This document shows, in pieces, positions 10,101 through 17,636 of a stretch of DNA of 64,000 nt. The stretch's first letter is position 1; the number at the start of each line of letters is the position of its first letter. The position numbers were made by a program, and so were the translations under genes. The notes under the pieces were generated by a model. It searched no databases, was not told the DNA's origin, and saw nothing but the letters and a program-made list of their open reading frames with translations. The DNA is from an uncultured Opitutia bacterium. Lineage in GTDB: Bacteria; Verrucomicrobiota; Verrucomicrobiia; Opitutales; UBA953. The stretch lies in contig CAIMFJ010000005.1 of the NCBI GenBank assembly GCA_903840355.1, positions 62,001 to 126,000 of the forward strand, read 5' to 3'.

Positions 10101-11149
10101 AGAAAACCTGGACGGCGTTTGCGACTTCGGCTGCACCGTTGCCTAACGCTTGTTATCAACCTTCTTCTTACGCGAGTAATTTTGATATCACGGTCACGGG
10201 CCAAGGTCCGTACACGATGGGCCCGCCTCAACCCTTGGCCTACTTACGCATTGCCGAAGCTTTGCGGGTGGTGGGGCAGTTTAACGTCAACAGTACTTCG
10301 ATTCCTGCTTGGCGGGCTCTGTTGAGTAATCTCCGTACGACACAAGTACCGTACCTCAAGCCTGGCAATAGTTCGACCACTACCGTCAGTGCATCTAATG
10401 CCTTATCGCGCATGGCGGTGGGTGGCGAAGGTGCGGTTACGACTGACGGGACTTCTGGAGCGGCGTGCGGTTTTTCGGCGATGACCGATGCTCAACTTGA
10501 TTTGTTGGCGACGCAGATTGTGCAGCAAATCAAACTCCGTGGTCCGTTCCTTTCCCTTTCCGAGTTTATCAATCGCCAACTGGCATTGCCTCAGCCCAGC
10601 AATCCCTTGGATCCTTGTTTGAGTGGGGTGGTGGCTACGGCGATTAAAGCCCTCGAAAATATGGGTCCGAGTGCTAGCCTATCCGTGCAAGCGACCAATG
10701 TTGGTAAGCCTACGACCAAGGTCGGCGACTTTGGTGGCCTAGAGCAGACTTTACCGTTGGGAGATTGGACCAGTTCCTCACTAGCTTCAAAAGGTGATTT
10801 TACGAATCCTCAAGCAGCCGTAGGTTATTCAACTTTCGGTTTCCCGGGATGGCCGCGTCAGACCGAAGTGCTGAGCCGCTTGGCTCCGGTGATTTCCGTG
10901 CGCGATGAAACCTTCACGGTGCGTGCCATGGGCTCGTCGCCCGTGACAGGCGGTGGCTCGGTTAAGGTTTGGTGTGAGGCAGTGTTCCAGCGCATTCCTG
11001 ATTACGTTGATTCCTCGGTGCCGCCACACGAAGCCCCGCTGGGGGATATTGCTCCCACGAGCAATGGCACGTTGCACGAGGTGAACGTTGTTCTCGGTCG
11101 CCGTTTTAAGATGGTTTCTTTCCGCTGGTTGAATCAACAAGACTTATGA
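7139..11149 (+). CDS. Giant prepilin-like protein resembling Verru_Chthon cassette protein A
   Basis: A 1336-residue protein with a type IV-prepilin-like N-terminus: RRGFSLVLSLVIMSMMLMMVVVLASFLKV from residue 16, a basic patch then a hydrophobic helix, followed by alanine-rich helical residues. The rest is a long extracytoplasmic region rich in Thr, Ser, Pro, Gly and Tyr. This matches the layout of the Verru_Chthon cassette protein A family of Verrucomicrobia, whose function is unknown. There is no glutamate at the usual prepilin +5 position (GFSLVLSL). The start is GTG at 7139 without a convincing ribosome site. The downstream gene overlaps it by four bases (ATGA), suggesting translational coupling. 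The family call is from memory of the N-terminal pattern. Confidence 0.75.
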   Translation: MTTPSPSPTHVSPPNRRGFSLVLSLVIMSMMLMMVVVLASFLKVEASLATVKQAEIMARINALSSMRLAKAALQQRLGPDTRISASATIFADSSISSLTSPGADPFQYQVMGVWRSWEGNDHDIRAGSRYAGRPQKPDYSSKTKQYSTASPATGRFLGWMISSQWGYGTANNILVSTSATKPPTPPLVIPSTQTVPLLGAATDSVATRQINTTPLSFVDGQPAAATTDGSQGFFAWWVGGENQKVRLNIPNVAPSTTGTNLDWANRQRTFGVSDLESIGYPALLASAYPMPVDQPLSVPSISFVPAAANPARLTTALKNALPASLSKAGYFDVSLYSEGLLTNTATGGLRKDLSLLTETWDYGVSLDPSGLAQLPLFRLKPATVTRTSPLPAYDLTFQRPLPDSLQPSGVGNRRRHALLYWWSDYGSLGGTSAGVANDGGTVFGGYSWLSSFPPIRSWAYVTDYALHYRKYVVNPDPTLTTVPSMDPPRPPAITNGGNLYCYYDRIHRHPLIARIQYVFATTATGTTPGFIAQPVVTVWNPFNVQLTIPSFRVYVKWQSLPIYINCREKSGAFTLLQPVANYFTGGVNLQVGGTGTISLAPGQTRVFAMNDGTTYPIAQGAAAATYNLTPGYIASGRSGWAMPLPITTANATSVLQYSMVKNIDNAGMARDGIYYDYYPFNYQYSPVRFSFVGMTTAQYDQLYGADYPSPFDQTLADAAVNPRPFATFTFGLRLSNDGVSQFASRNGIRTVSKGFLMSSPFTTYTELGWKSAEVLTAYPYASSNYADTSTLSMSGQIGATSGPSFYSSANTGIQYSGAVNPVNAPYDLYFSPMTGWGDLNGPQSDASTGYGGFILTGLDPTSGIEYASVAELPIKPIQSIFDLQGCDVRATNPAPPFQYNLIGNSEASPILPPDDAVGRWIDMTGALRSRDELHMAFLQHDDSYCLNHVFFDDWFCSSLAPQPSDWASLRPSAGAEFVWNPAVMTSLQKTWTAFATSAAPLPNACYQPSSYASNFDITVTGQGPYTMGPPQPLAYLRIAEALRVVGQFNVNSTSIPAWRALLSNLRTTQVPYLKPGNSSTTTVSASNALSRMAVGGEGAVTTDGTSGAACGFSAMTDAQLDLLATQIVQQIKLRGPFLSLSEFINRQLALPQPSNPLDPCLSGVVATAIKALENMGPSASLSVQATNVGKPTTKVGDFGGLEQTLPLGDWTSSSLASKGDFTNPQAAVGYSTFGFPGWPRQTEVLSRLAPVISVRDETFTVRAMGSSPVTGGGSVKVWCEAVFQRIPDYVDSSVPPHEAPLGDIAPTSNGTLHEVNVVLGRRFKMVSFRWLNQQDL

Positions 11150-11922
11150 TGCGTTTTCTGACTATGGGCTTAGCTTGTCTAAGTCTGGTACTTCAAGCCG
11201 CCGATGAGGCCCCGGGCCGTTCGTTGCGCTTATTATTTATTCAGGCGCCAGAGGATTGCCCGAATTCGCTTTTTCTCGTTGCGGGCAAGGAAGTGAAGGA
11301 GATCGATTTGCCCCGACTCTCGATTTCTTCGAAGCGCTTTGGTTTGCCCGCGGGTCCGGTGCGGGTGTTTGTGGCTGAAAAAGCCCCGACCAAAGCGGAG
11401 CCGCTCCCCGCGGATGCCCCCTTTATTGATATTCCAGATACGATGACGGAAGTGTTGGTCATCCTCTTGCCGAATGGGCAGAAGGGGTACCTAGCGTTCC
11501 GCATGCTCCCCGTCGAGTTTTCGCGCGGTCGGGCTCCTGATGGGGCCGTTGTATGGTTTAACTTAAGCAACCGTACCGTGCATGCGAAGTTGGGCACCGC
11601 CCAAGGTGTCGTCGAGCCCCGTCAGTCGCTCATCATGATACCTTCTGGTCGAATGGGGGAAGTTTTCCCCGTCGTGGTGGATGTTTCGCCTTTGAATGGT
11701 GAAACCGATAATGTCCCGCTCATGCGTTCGAATTGGGTCAAGGAACCCAATCAACGTCACTTACTCTTTGTGGTGCCCGACGAAACCCGTGTGGTGCCTC
11801 GCGTGATGGCCGTGCCGGATCACATGGAGCCGGTGGCTCCTTTACCGATGCCAGGGGCTAAAAACCCGGCTACAAAGGGCAGTGAGAAAAAGGAAACCTC
11901 TAAGAATTCCGCAGTTAAATAG
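11146..11922 (+). CDS. Secreted protein of unknown function coupled to the A-like gene
   Basis: A 258-residue protein with a cleavable signal sequence (MMRFLTMGLACLSLVLQA, likely cut before ADEA). The mature part is beta-rich (RSLRLLFIQAPEDCPNSLFLVAG and similar stretches) and ends in a Lys/Ser/Thr-rich tail. I recognise no domain. The ATG overlaps the stop of the giant prepilin-like gene (ATGA), so the products are probably made together and may act at the same cell-surface structure. Confidence 0.8.
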   Translation: MMRFLTMGLACLSLVLQAADEAPGRSLRLLFIQAPEDCPNSLFLVAGKEVKEIDLPRLSISSKRFGLPAGPVRVFVAEKAPTKAEPLPADAPFIDIPDTMTEVLVILLPNGQKGYLAFRMLPVEFSRGRAPDGAVVWFNLSNRTVHAKLGTAQGVVEPRQSLIMIPSGRMGEVFPVVVDVSPLNGETDNVPLMRSNWVKEPNQRHLLFVVPDETRVVPRVMAVPDHMEPVAPLPMPGAKNPATKGSEKKETSKNSAVK

Positions 11923-11978
11923 GTAAGTCGAGGGGAAGGGATTGACTCCACCTTGGTGCCTTGCCTTGGTGGAAGCAC

Positions 11979-12053
11979 GCTTTCGTAGTTCAATGGATAG
12001 AATTCTGGCCTCCGAAGCCGGCGATTTGGGTTCGAGTCCCAACGGAAGCACCA
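11979..12053 (+). tRNA. tRNA-Arg (anticodon CCG)
   Basis: A 75-base cloverleaf. The acceptor GCTTTCG pairs with CGGAAGC (one G-T). The anticodon stem CTGGC/GCCGG encloses loop CTCCGAA with anticodon CCG. The T-arm has the TTCGAGT loop, and A plus CCA is encoded at the 3' end (12050-12053). Confidence 0.96.
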
Positions 12054-12070
12054 CTGGTCAGAGAGCCTAA

Positions 12071-13333
12071 TTAGGCCGTCGGCACGATTTCGTTAGCACC
12101 AGTTAAGCCACGTCGGCCCCAAATTAAGACTAGGGCTCCAATGACGGCATAGCAGAGGGCGGAACTGAACAGTACTTGGCGAATGCCAAAGTGGTCTGCC
12201 ATCCAGCCCATCATAAGGCCAGCAAAGGGCAAGAAGCCGAAGAAGCTGAGGCCAGCGATGGCCGAGACCCGTCCGCGGATTTCTGCTGGCGAGCGTTCTT
12301 GAACCACGGTGTTGGCTAGACCAACCAAAGTGGAAACCCCGAGGGCCAGACCAGTGAGCGATCCTGCGGCCCAGAAGAATTTATCAGCATAGCTCAGGCT
12401 GACGAGCGCGGCACAAATCAGGGCCACGGCGAAGGGGAAGACGAAGCGTCGAAAATCGCGCGGGTAAAAAATCATCGAGAGCGATCCGGTGACGGAACCA
12501 ATGCCTGAAGCTAACATCAGCCCACCCATTTGTTGCGGCGTGACTTGTAGGGTGTGTTGGCCGTAGAGGGGCAACAGTACAATCATCACCGGAAAAACAA
12601 AGAGCGTATTGGTCGCCAGCAGCGTAACCATCGACATACTGGCAGGATCGCGACGAAGGTGTTCAAACCCAGCACTCATGCCGCCTTGGCGTTTCTCTTC
12701 TTGCTCGGGCGTGCCCAGTGGGCGAGGGGGTAAGGTTGCTAGAGCGATAATCAGTGCTACAAAGGAGAGGGCATTTAAGTAGAAGGCCCATTCGGCGCCG
12801 AAGGACCCGACTAAATAGCCAGCCACTGCTGGACCGACTAAGCGCGTACCATGGAAGACCGCCCGATCGGCGGCGATAGCCCGACCAACGTTTTCTTTGC
12901 TGACCAGTTCGGGTACGATGGCCGATGCGGCGGGCATTTCGAAAGAATTAGAAATCCCTAAAAGTACCGACGTTAGAATGATGTGCCAAATCGTAAGGCT
13001 GTGGAGGGCGATAAGCGTGCCCAGCAAAAGGGCGAAGCAGATCTGAGCGACTTGGCAAATTTGCAGGATGATGCGCTTATCATATTTATCCGCGTACATC
13101 CCTCCGATACGGAATAAAATCAGCATCGGCAGGCCGCTCGCAAAATTAACCATCGCTAAGAGAAAACCGCTTTGGGTTAGACCTGCCATCACCCAGCCCA
13201 TCGCCATGGCTTGCATCCAGGTGCCCGTCATGGAAATCCCCTCGCCAATCATGTAGCGTACGAAGGGACCGTTGGGGAAGCGGGAGGAAGGGACTGCTGA
13301 TGCGGCTGCGTCGGATGAAGAACTCTCTGGCAT
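12071..13333 (-). CDS. MFS transporter (MFS_3/EntS-like)
   Basis: A 420-residue integral membrane protein with about 12 hydrophobic segments and a soluble central linker near PPRPLGTPEQEEKRQGGM, the usual two six-helix halves of the major facilitator superfamily. An early GMYADKYDKRIIL follows the MFS loop 2-3 pattern (G-x-x-x-D-x-x-x-R-R-x), and NSFEMPAASAIVPELV resembles the EntS/MFS_3 exporters. An export role is likely but the substrate is unknown. It ends 17 bp after tRNA-Arg(CCG), in convergent orientation. The start at 13333 leaves a 20-residue Ser/Ala-rich cytoplasmic tail; a later start is possible. Confidence 0.88.
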   Translation of the reverse strand: MPESSSSDAAASAVPSSRFPNGPFVRYMIGEGISMTGTWMQAMAMGWVMAGLTQSGFLLAMVNFASGLPMLILFRIGGMYADKYDKRIILQICQVAQICFALLLGTLIALHSLTIWHIILTSVLLGISNSFEMPAASAIVPELVSKENVGRAIAADRAVFHGTRLVGPAVAGYLVGSFGAEWAFYLNALSFVALIIALATLPPRPLGTPEQEEKRQGGMSAGFEHLRRDPASMSMVTLLATNTLFVFPVMIVLLPLYGQHTLQVTPQQMGGLMLASGIGSVTGSLSMIFYPRDFRRFVFPFAVALICAALVSLSYADKFFWAAGSLTGLALGVSTLVGLANTVVQERSPAEIRGRVSAIAGLSFFGFLPFAGLMMGWMADHFGIRQVLFSSALCYAVIGALVLIWGRRGLTGANEIVPTA

Positions 13334-13395
13334 GAATGTCGCCTAGGTAAGTGCCCTCGGACAAAGGCACAAATCAAACCGACATTATTTTAAAT

Positions 13396-14136
13396 TTATT
13401 TAGCAGCCGGCTTTTCAAAGGCGGCTGCGGTAGCCTTCCAAGCTTCATCTACTGCGGGACGGACTACCTTGGTAATCGCTTGATAGCCTAATTCGCTGGG
13501 GTGCAAGTTGTCCTTGAGGTAATGGTCCTTTTTGCCTTCGCCGTTGGCTTCGTTGAGGGCGGTGTTGATGTCCACAAACCAAACATTTTTCTCCTCTTTG
13601 CAGTAAGCGGCGAGTCCTTCGTTAAACTGATCCAGTTCAGCCCATTTGTTGCGACGCGAAGGGGCACGCGTGGTGGCCATGAAGACGACCGCCGTGTCAG
13701 GGTTTTCTTTGCGCAAGCGCTTCACGTATTCACGAATCCGACCGAGCGGAGCCGAGGGTGGGTCGCCTGCATTATTGACGTCGTTGCCACCGCAGTGAAA
13801 CAATACAACGCGGGGGTGATAGGGCAAAGTAATGCGATCCATGTAGCCGAGCACTTCGGTGGTGTAGGAACCACCAAAGCCGCGGTTGATCACGGGGTAG
13901 GGACTAAAGGCCTCGGCTGCACCTTTCCACATCCGGAGGGTACTGGCGCCACTGAGCAAGAGGGCGTGTTGGGGCGGAGGATTGGCCTTATCCTTGGCTT
14001 CGAAAGCCTGGATGTCCTTCTCCATGCGCAAGGGCTGCTCGGCGAGGGGCTTGCTGGCTGGCTTCGTGGTCTTCGGGGCATCGGCTGCAAACACGGCCAG
14101 GGTGAGCAGGGAGCAAATCCAGAGGGTGGGGCGCAT
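13396..14136 (-). CDS. SGNH/GDSL-family hydrolase, exported
   Basis: A 246-residue predicted secreted esterase or carbohydrate esterase. The signal sequence MRPTLWICSLLTLAVFA begins at the ATG at 14136; an upstream in-frame start would add 17 residues before it. SGNH blocks are present: LLLSGASTLRMW at about 59-70 (block I serine), NRGFGGS at 84-90 (Gly), CGGNDVN at 115-121 (Asn) and DNLHPSELGY near the C-terminus (Asp/His). This resembles the PAF acetylhydrolase-like GDSL proteins common in Verrucomicrobiota and Planctomycetota. The substrate is unknown. Confidence 0.87.
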   Translation of the reverse strand: MRPTLWICSLLTLAVFAADAPKTTKPASKPLAEQPLRMEKDIQAFEAKDKANPPPQHALLLSGASTLRMWKGAAEAFSPYPVINRGFGGSYTTEVLGYMDRITLPYHPRVVLFHCGGNDVNNAGDPPSAPLGRIREYVKRLRKENPDTAVVFMATTRAPSRRNKWAELDQFNEGLAAYCKEEKNVWFVDINTALNEANGEGKKDHYLKDNLHPSELGYQAITKVVRPAVDEAWKATAAAFEKPAAK

Positions 14137-14233
14137 ACGATTTTCTAATAGAACCAACTTTAAGAGGGCAAGAGGGATAAGCACCAAAGCCTCTAGTCTT
14201 GTCCTGGCCCTGTTTTGGCCTTTTTATCAGGGG

Positions 14234-14680
14234 ATGCCTATCGTTCCTGGTCTACGTAGCCCCTATGTCACGGTGGCTGGCTTTGTCTATTTCCCCCGGA
14301 TGGTGGATAAAATTCGCCTCCATGCGGCGGGTAAATTGCACCCTGATTTTATCAATAATCTGGGTAAAGCCTTTGACGATCGTTGCTGTCAGTACCTCGG
14401 CGTGGTCTACCCCGCTTTGGCCGATTGGGTCCGAGCTAACCCGCAAGCGACGGATGAGCAGGTTTGGGCGTGGGCCCAGCAGCACGGCCGGGTGGTCTCG
14501 CAAAATGATATCGAAATTTGGAATGGTTTTATGACCAAGCGTGGTTGGCGCGATGAGTCCAATGAAGTCCTGCAACGTCGCCTGAAAGAAAACGGGCTAA
14601 CGCCAGAGGCTGGGGTGGACACCATCTTTGATTACATCGAAGTGGATGAGGGTCGTCCCGCCCGACGTCAGTCGCTTTGA
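14234..14680 (+). CDS. DUF5069 family protein
   Basis: A 148-residue soluble protein matching the DUF5069 pattern: PGLRSPY near the start, FPRMVDKIRLHAAGKLHPDF, then FDDRCCQYLGV with a Cys-Cys pair. No function is established for the family, which is widespread in Verrucomicrobiota and Planctomycetota. The ATG at 14234 is preceded by CAGGGG. The longer open frame from 13982 runs antisense through the SGNH gene and is not used here. Confidence 0.85.
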   Translation: MPIVPGLRSPYVTVAGFVYFPRMVDKIRLHAAGKLHPDFINNLGKAFDDRCCQYLGVVYPALADWVRANPQATDEQVWAWAQQHGRVVSQNDIEIWNGFMTKRGWRDESNEVLQRRLKENGLTPEAGVDTIFDYIEVDEGRPARRQSL

Positions 14681-14807
14681 GGGTTGTCTCTGTCTGTAGA
14701 CCGAGTTTAATTTCCCCCGTCCCCCCACTGCATGGTAAAAAGTTTTTTCCATGTCTTGGAGTTTTTAGGTCAGGCACCTAAGCGAGAGGAGGAACGTTTC
14801 TAAGCGG

Positions 14808-15224
14808 ATGCTCGTCGCGACTACAGTCTTGCAGCCGATGATGGCTCAGCCCGCAGCGGTGGACACGTTTCACCTCACGTTACTGGCTTTTAAAAACGGA
14901 GGCTGGGTGGTGTCGTTAATCGGCGCTGCGGCGATGGTTGGTCGTCTGCTGATTGATGATGCTTCGATCACGAGTTGGAGTCGCTCCTTTAAACATGTCA
15001 TGGCCGCGGCCATTTTTGCCATCATTGCTTTTTTTGTGACTTTTCAGTGGGAGCTTTCGGCGATTAACAAAGCAATCATTCAAGGCTTAGCGGGTGCGTT
15101 AGCCCCGGAAATTGTCGATTGGTTAACGCAAACCATGAAAGAGAAGTTGGGCCTCGGTCGGTGGCGTCGCCGCATACGCGTGCGTCGTAAATTAGCCCAA
15201 CGCAAGAAAGCCGCCGGTGCTTGA
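14808..15224 (+). CDS. Small membrane protein, holin-like, unknown
   Basis: A 138-residue protein with hydrophobic stretches at about 30-47 and 66-82, a short amphipathic region (AIIQGLAGALAPEIVDWL) and a strongly basic C-terminal tail (GRWRRRIRVRRKLAQRKKA). The size, two or three membrane segments and charged tail resemble phage holins, but I cannot assign a family. AGGAGG lies about 17 bases before the ATG, with no nearer in-frame start. A second small membrane protein follows 44 bp downstream. Confidence 0.7.
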   Translation: MLVATTVLQPMMAQPAAVDTFHLTLLAFKNGGWVVSLIGAAAMVGRLLIDDASITSWSRSFKHVMAAAIFAIIAFFVTFQWELSAINKAIIQGLAGALAPEIVDWLTQTMKEKLGLGRWRRRIRVRRKLAQRKKAAGA

Positions 15225-15268
15225 TTTAGCATTTCGCTCCACCCCTGAATCGCCTAAGATTAACGCCT

Positions 15269-15721
15269 ATGTCAAAAACCCGTTCACCTGTTGCTCGCCC
15301 CCGGCGCGGACTTGTCCAAGCCGAGGTGGGGATTGTGGGGATGACGGTGGTGACGTTAATGGTGTCGTTGGCGGGGCTTTGGTTTAGTCATGATTTAAGA
15401 GAGACGACCCAAAAGGTCCGCGCCGCAACTCAGGAGATTCAGGGTTCCGTGGCCGCTTATAAGACGGCGATGCGGTCTTTGGACACCGCTGTGGTGATTA
15501 TCACCGACGAAGGGGCGAAGTCCGATAATAAACAAGTCGAAGAGGCGAATTATAAAATGCGCAATGTCTTTGATAAAGCTGAAGTCGAAACGAAAGATTG
15601 CTTGAAACTACTCGACGAGGTGTTGCGTCTGCTCAATACCTACGAAACCACCACGGTGACGTTTGCGGGCTGTGCCCTGATTTTTGCGCTCTTTGTGGTG
15701 ATCCGGCAGTTCCGCCTTTAG
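15269..15721 (+). CDS. Two-TM coiled-coil protein, unknown
   Basis: A 150-residue protein with a basic N-terminus, a membrane segment at about 21-41 (VGIVGMTVVTLMVSLAGLWF), about 80 residues of charged helical, probably coiled-coil sequence, and a second membrane segment at the C-terminus (FAGCALIFALFVVI). Both ends would sit in the membrane with the helical part on one side. No family is recognised. It follows the holin-like gene and converges on thiL, with the two stop codons overlapping (15718-15721). Confidence 0.7.
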   Translation: MSKTRSPVARPRRGLVQAEVGIVGMTVVTLMVSLAGLWFSHDLRETTQKVRAATQEIQGSVAAYKTAMRSLDTAVVIITDEGAKSDNKQVEEANYKMRNVFDKAEVETKDCLKLLDEVLRLLNTYETTTVTFAGCALIFALFVVIRQFRL

Positions 15722-16680
15722 CCGAAGTGCTTAAACCCTTTTTTGCCTAAGGTTTTTCCCGTTGCTTGGGAGATGATTTGGCCCGTGCCTACTTGCAAGG
15801 TGCCGAGGCAGGTGAGCGTTGTTTGCGGAAATTTCAGGCGGAATTGGCTGGCTATCCAATCAGCCCGGGAGGGGTGGGCGGTCCAAAGGAGTTCATAGTC
15901 TTCCCCGTCTTGTAAGGCATGCTCTAGGGCAGGTATGCCGTCCGCTTTAGACAGTGCCATCGCGGCCTCGCTTACAGGTAGCATTCGTTCGTCGAGGACG
16001 AGGTTCAGTTGCGGGCCCATGAGGTTGGTTAGGTCTTTGGAGAAGCCATCCGAGATGTCGGTACAGGCCGTCACCTCGCTTTGGGAACCAAGCCAAGCCC
16101 CTTCGGCTAGACGGGGCGTGAAGGTCAGGTGATGCCCGTAGCGCGAGCCCCCGAGTTGGCCCGTGACAAAGACCACGTCGCCGCTTTGAGCCTGTCGACG
16201 AGTCAGTACCCGTTGGGCAAAACCTTGCACGGCTAGCGTCGCCATAAAACTTTGGGCTGGCCCTTGGGCGACATCGCCCCCGACGACTTTTAAACCCGCA
16301 GCTTTGGCGGCACGGCCTACGCCATGGGCAAAATCGAGCAGCCAAGCTTGGCTGATTTCGCCGCCCATGACTAACGACAGTAGGCCATCGGACGGGGTCG
16401 CTCCCGCGGCGGCGAGGTCGGAGAGGTTGCGATTCACGAGTTTGATTCCCGCGAGGTAACCGCTGCAGGCCGCGTCGAAGTGTCGCCCCAAAATCACCGA
16501 GTCGACCGTGCTGATGCGCCAGCCTGCGGTCTCGGTGTTGGGCAGGTGAGCACAATCTCCACCTGGTCCTTCGGGAAAAGCCGGAGCCGCATCGGAGAGG
16601 TTTTGCACGACGCGTCGGATGATTTCTTCTTCATCCCACGCAGCGATGGAGTCCGCAGGCTGAGTGGTGAGGGCGCCCAT
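15718..16680 (-). CDS. thiL: Thiamine-monophosphate kinase
   Basis: The last step of thiamine pyrophosphate synthesis: ATP-dependent phosphorylation of thiamine monophosphate. The 320-residue protein has the PurM-like fold markers GGDCAHL near residue 40 and STVDSVILGRHF (metal-binding Asp), followed by NRNLSDLAAAGATP, GGDVAQG, DISDGFSKDL and DGEDYELLW, all ThiL signatures. The ATG at 16680 starts one base after the stop of the CPBP gene; an upstream extension to 16809 would overlap that gene. It is the last gene of the pyrB-pyrC'-CPBP-thiL run. Confidence 0.93.
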   Translation of the reverse strand: MGALTTQPADSIAAWDEEEIIRRVVQNLSDAAPAFPEGPGGDCAHLPNTETAGWRISTVDSVILGRHFDAACSGYLAGIKLVNRNLSDLAAAGATPSDGLLSLVMGGEISQAWLLDFAHGVGRAAKAAGLKVVGGDVAQGPAQSFMATLAVQGFAQRVLTRRQAQSGDVVFVTGQLGGSRYGHHLTFTPRLAEGAWLGSQSEVTACTDISDGFSKDLTNLMGPQLNLVLDERMLPVSEAAMALSKADGIPALEHALQDGEDYELLWTAHPSRADWIASQFRLKFPQTTLTCLGTLQVGTGQIISQATGKTLGKKGFKHFG

Positions 16681-16681
16681 C

Positions 16682-17635
16682 TTAGAAATGCGAAGAAGCT
16701 TCGGGGGCGACGAGTAACCAGAAGAACGTGTGGGCGTTGAGCAAGGCGTGGATGCCCATGCTCGTGAACAAGCCGTAACGATCGCGAACGAGGCAGAGGA
16801 ACGAACCAAAAACGAAGAGCGGGAAGAGCGCGCTTAAAGAGCCGTGGATGATGGCAAAAATTAGCCCCGTGATAATCACCGCATACCCGCGAGGCATCCA
16901 AGTTTTGAGCGATGGGTATAACGTGCCACGAAAGGCCAGTTCTTCGACCAAGGGTGCGCCGACGCCTAAGGCGAGGAACACGAAGATTAATTTATAACGT
17001 GGGCCTTCCCAGTTTAGAATTTCTTCAACTAGCACTTGCGGCTCGTCGGGTAAGGTGGTGCCTTGCAGGGAGCAGAACTTGATAAAAAGTTGAGTGAGTA
17101 AAGTGGCGATGACGAGCAGTGTCGCCGCGGCCAAGAAAGCATACAGCACATGACGACCCTTAAAGGATTTCGCTGCGGCCTGAATGTCTTTAGCGACCGA
17201 CGTGTGTTGGGTTTCGCCCACTAAGGACGGCCCCCAATGCACTGCACCTTTAAAGGTGAAACTGGCCACCACGTAGACTACGGCTCCGGCGATTTGCCCG
17301 GCAAATTGCGGCAGCATGCGATCGCCAAAGTTATTCCCGATTAATTGGAATTTCGTGGCCAGTCCCGTGAGTAAGCCCGCGACTAAATAAACCGTGCCGA
17401 AAAATAAAAAGATCACCGAACCGGCACCCCAGACGGAAGCCCCCCAGCCGTGTAGTCCGCCGTGATAAGGTTGGTCTTCGCCCGGTTGTCCATAGCCCTG
17501 ATTTAGGGCCCAGATACCTGCGATAAAGAGCAGTAAACTCCAGACTACGAACAACCAATCGCCCCAGCCGAAGAGGTTTAAAGCACCTACGTGGTCGGTG
17601 CCATCGGCAAGAATCGAAGCGAGGAGGGGCAGCAT
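16682..17635 (-). CDS. CPBP-family intramembrane metalloprotease
   Basis: A 317-residue multi-spanning membrane protein of the CPBP (CAAX protease/bacteriocin-processing, formerly Abi) family. Motif 1 is EELAFRGTLYPSL (Glu231, Glu232, Arg236). Motif 2 is FAIIHGSLSALFP (His264). Motif 3 is HALLNAHTFF (His296, Asn300). These are the glutamates and histidines that form the metal site. The substrate is unknown. One-base spacing to both pyrC' upstream and thiL downstream indicates a shared transcript, although no metabolic link is evident. Confidence 0.9.
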   Translation of the reverse strand: MLPLLASILADGTDHVGALNLFGWGDWLFVVWSLLLFIAGIWALNQGYGQPGEDQPYHGGLHGWGASVWGAGSVIFLFFGTVYLVAGLLTGLATKFQLIGNNFGDRMLPQFAGQIAGAVVYVVASFTFKGAVHWGPSLVGETQHTSVAKDIQAAAKSFKGRHVLYAFLAAATLLVIATLLTQLFIKFCSLQGTTLPDEPQVLVEEILNWEGPRYKLIFVFLALGVGAPLVEELAFRGTLYPSLKTWMPRGYAVIITGLIFAIIHGSLSALFPLFVFGSFLCLVRDRYGLFTSMGIHALLNAHTFFWLLVAPEASSHF

Positions 17636-17636
17636 T

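Noticed and set aside
13982-14233. Long upstream extension of the DUF5069 frame
   Set aside because: It runs antisense through the SGNH gene; the conserved family start is at 14234.
15718-16680. TPP riboswitch near thiL
   Set aside because: thiL is internal to an operon and no THI-box-like motif was seen upstream of pyrB.
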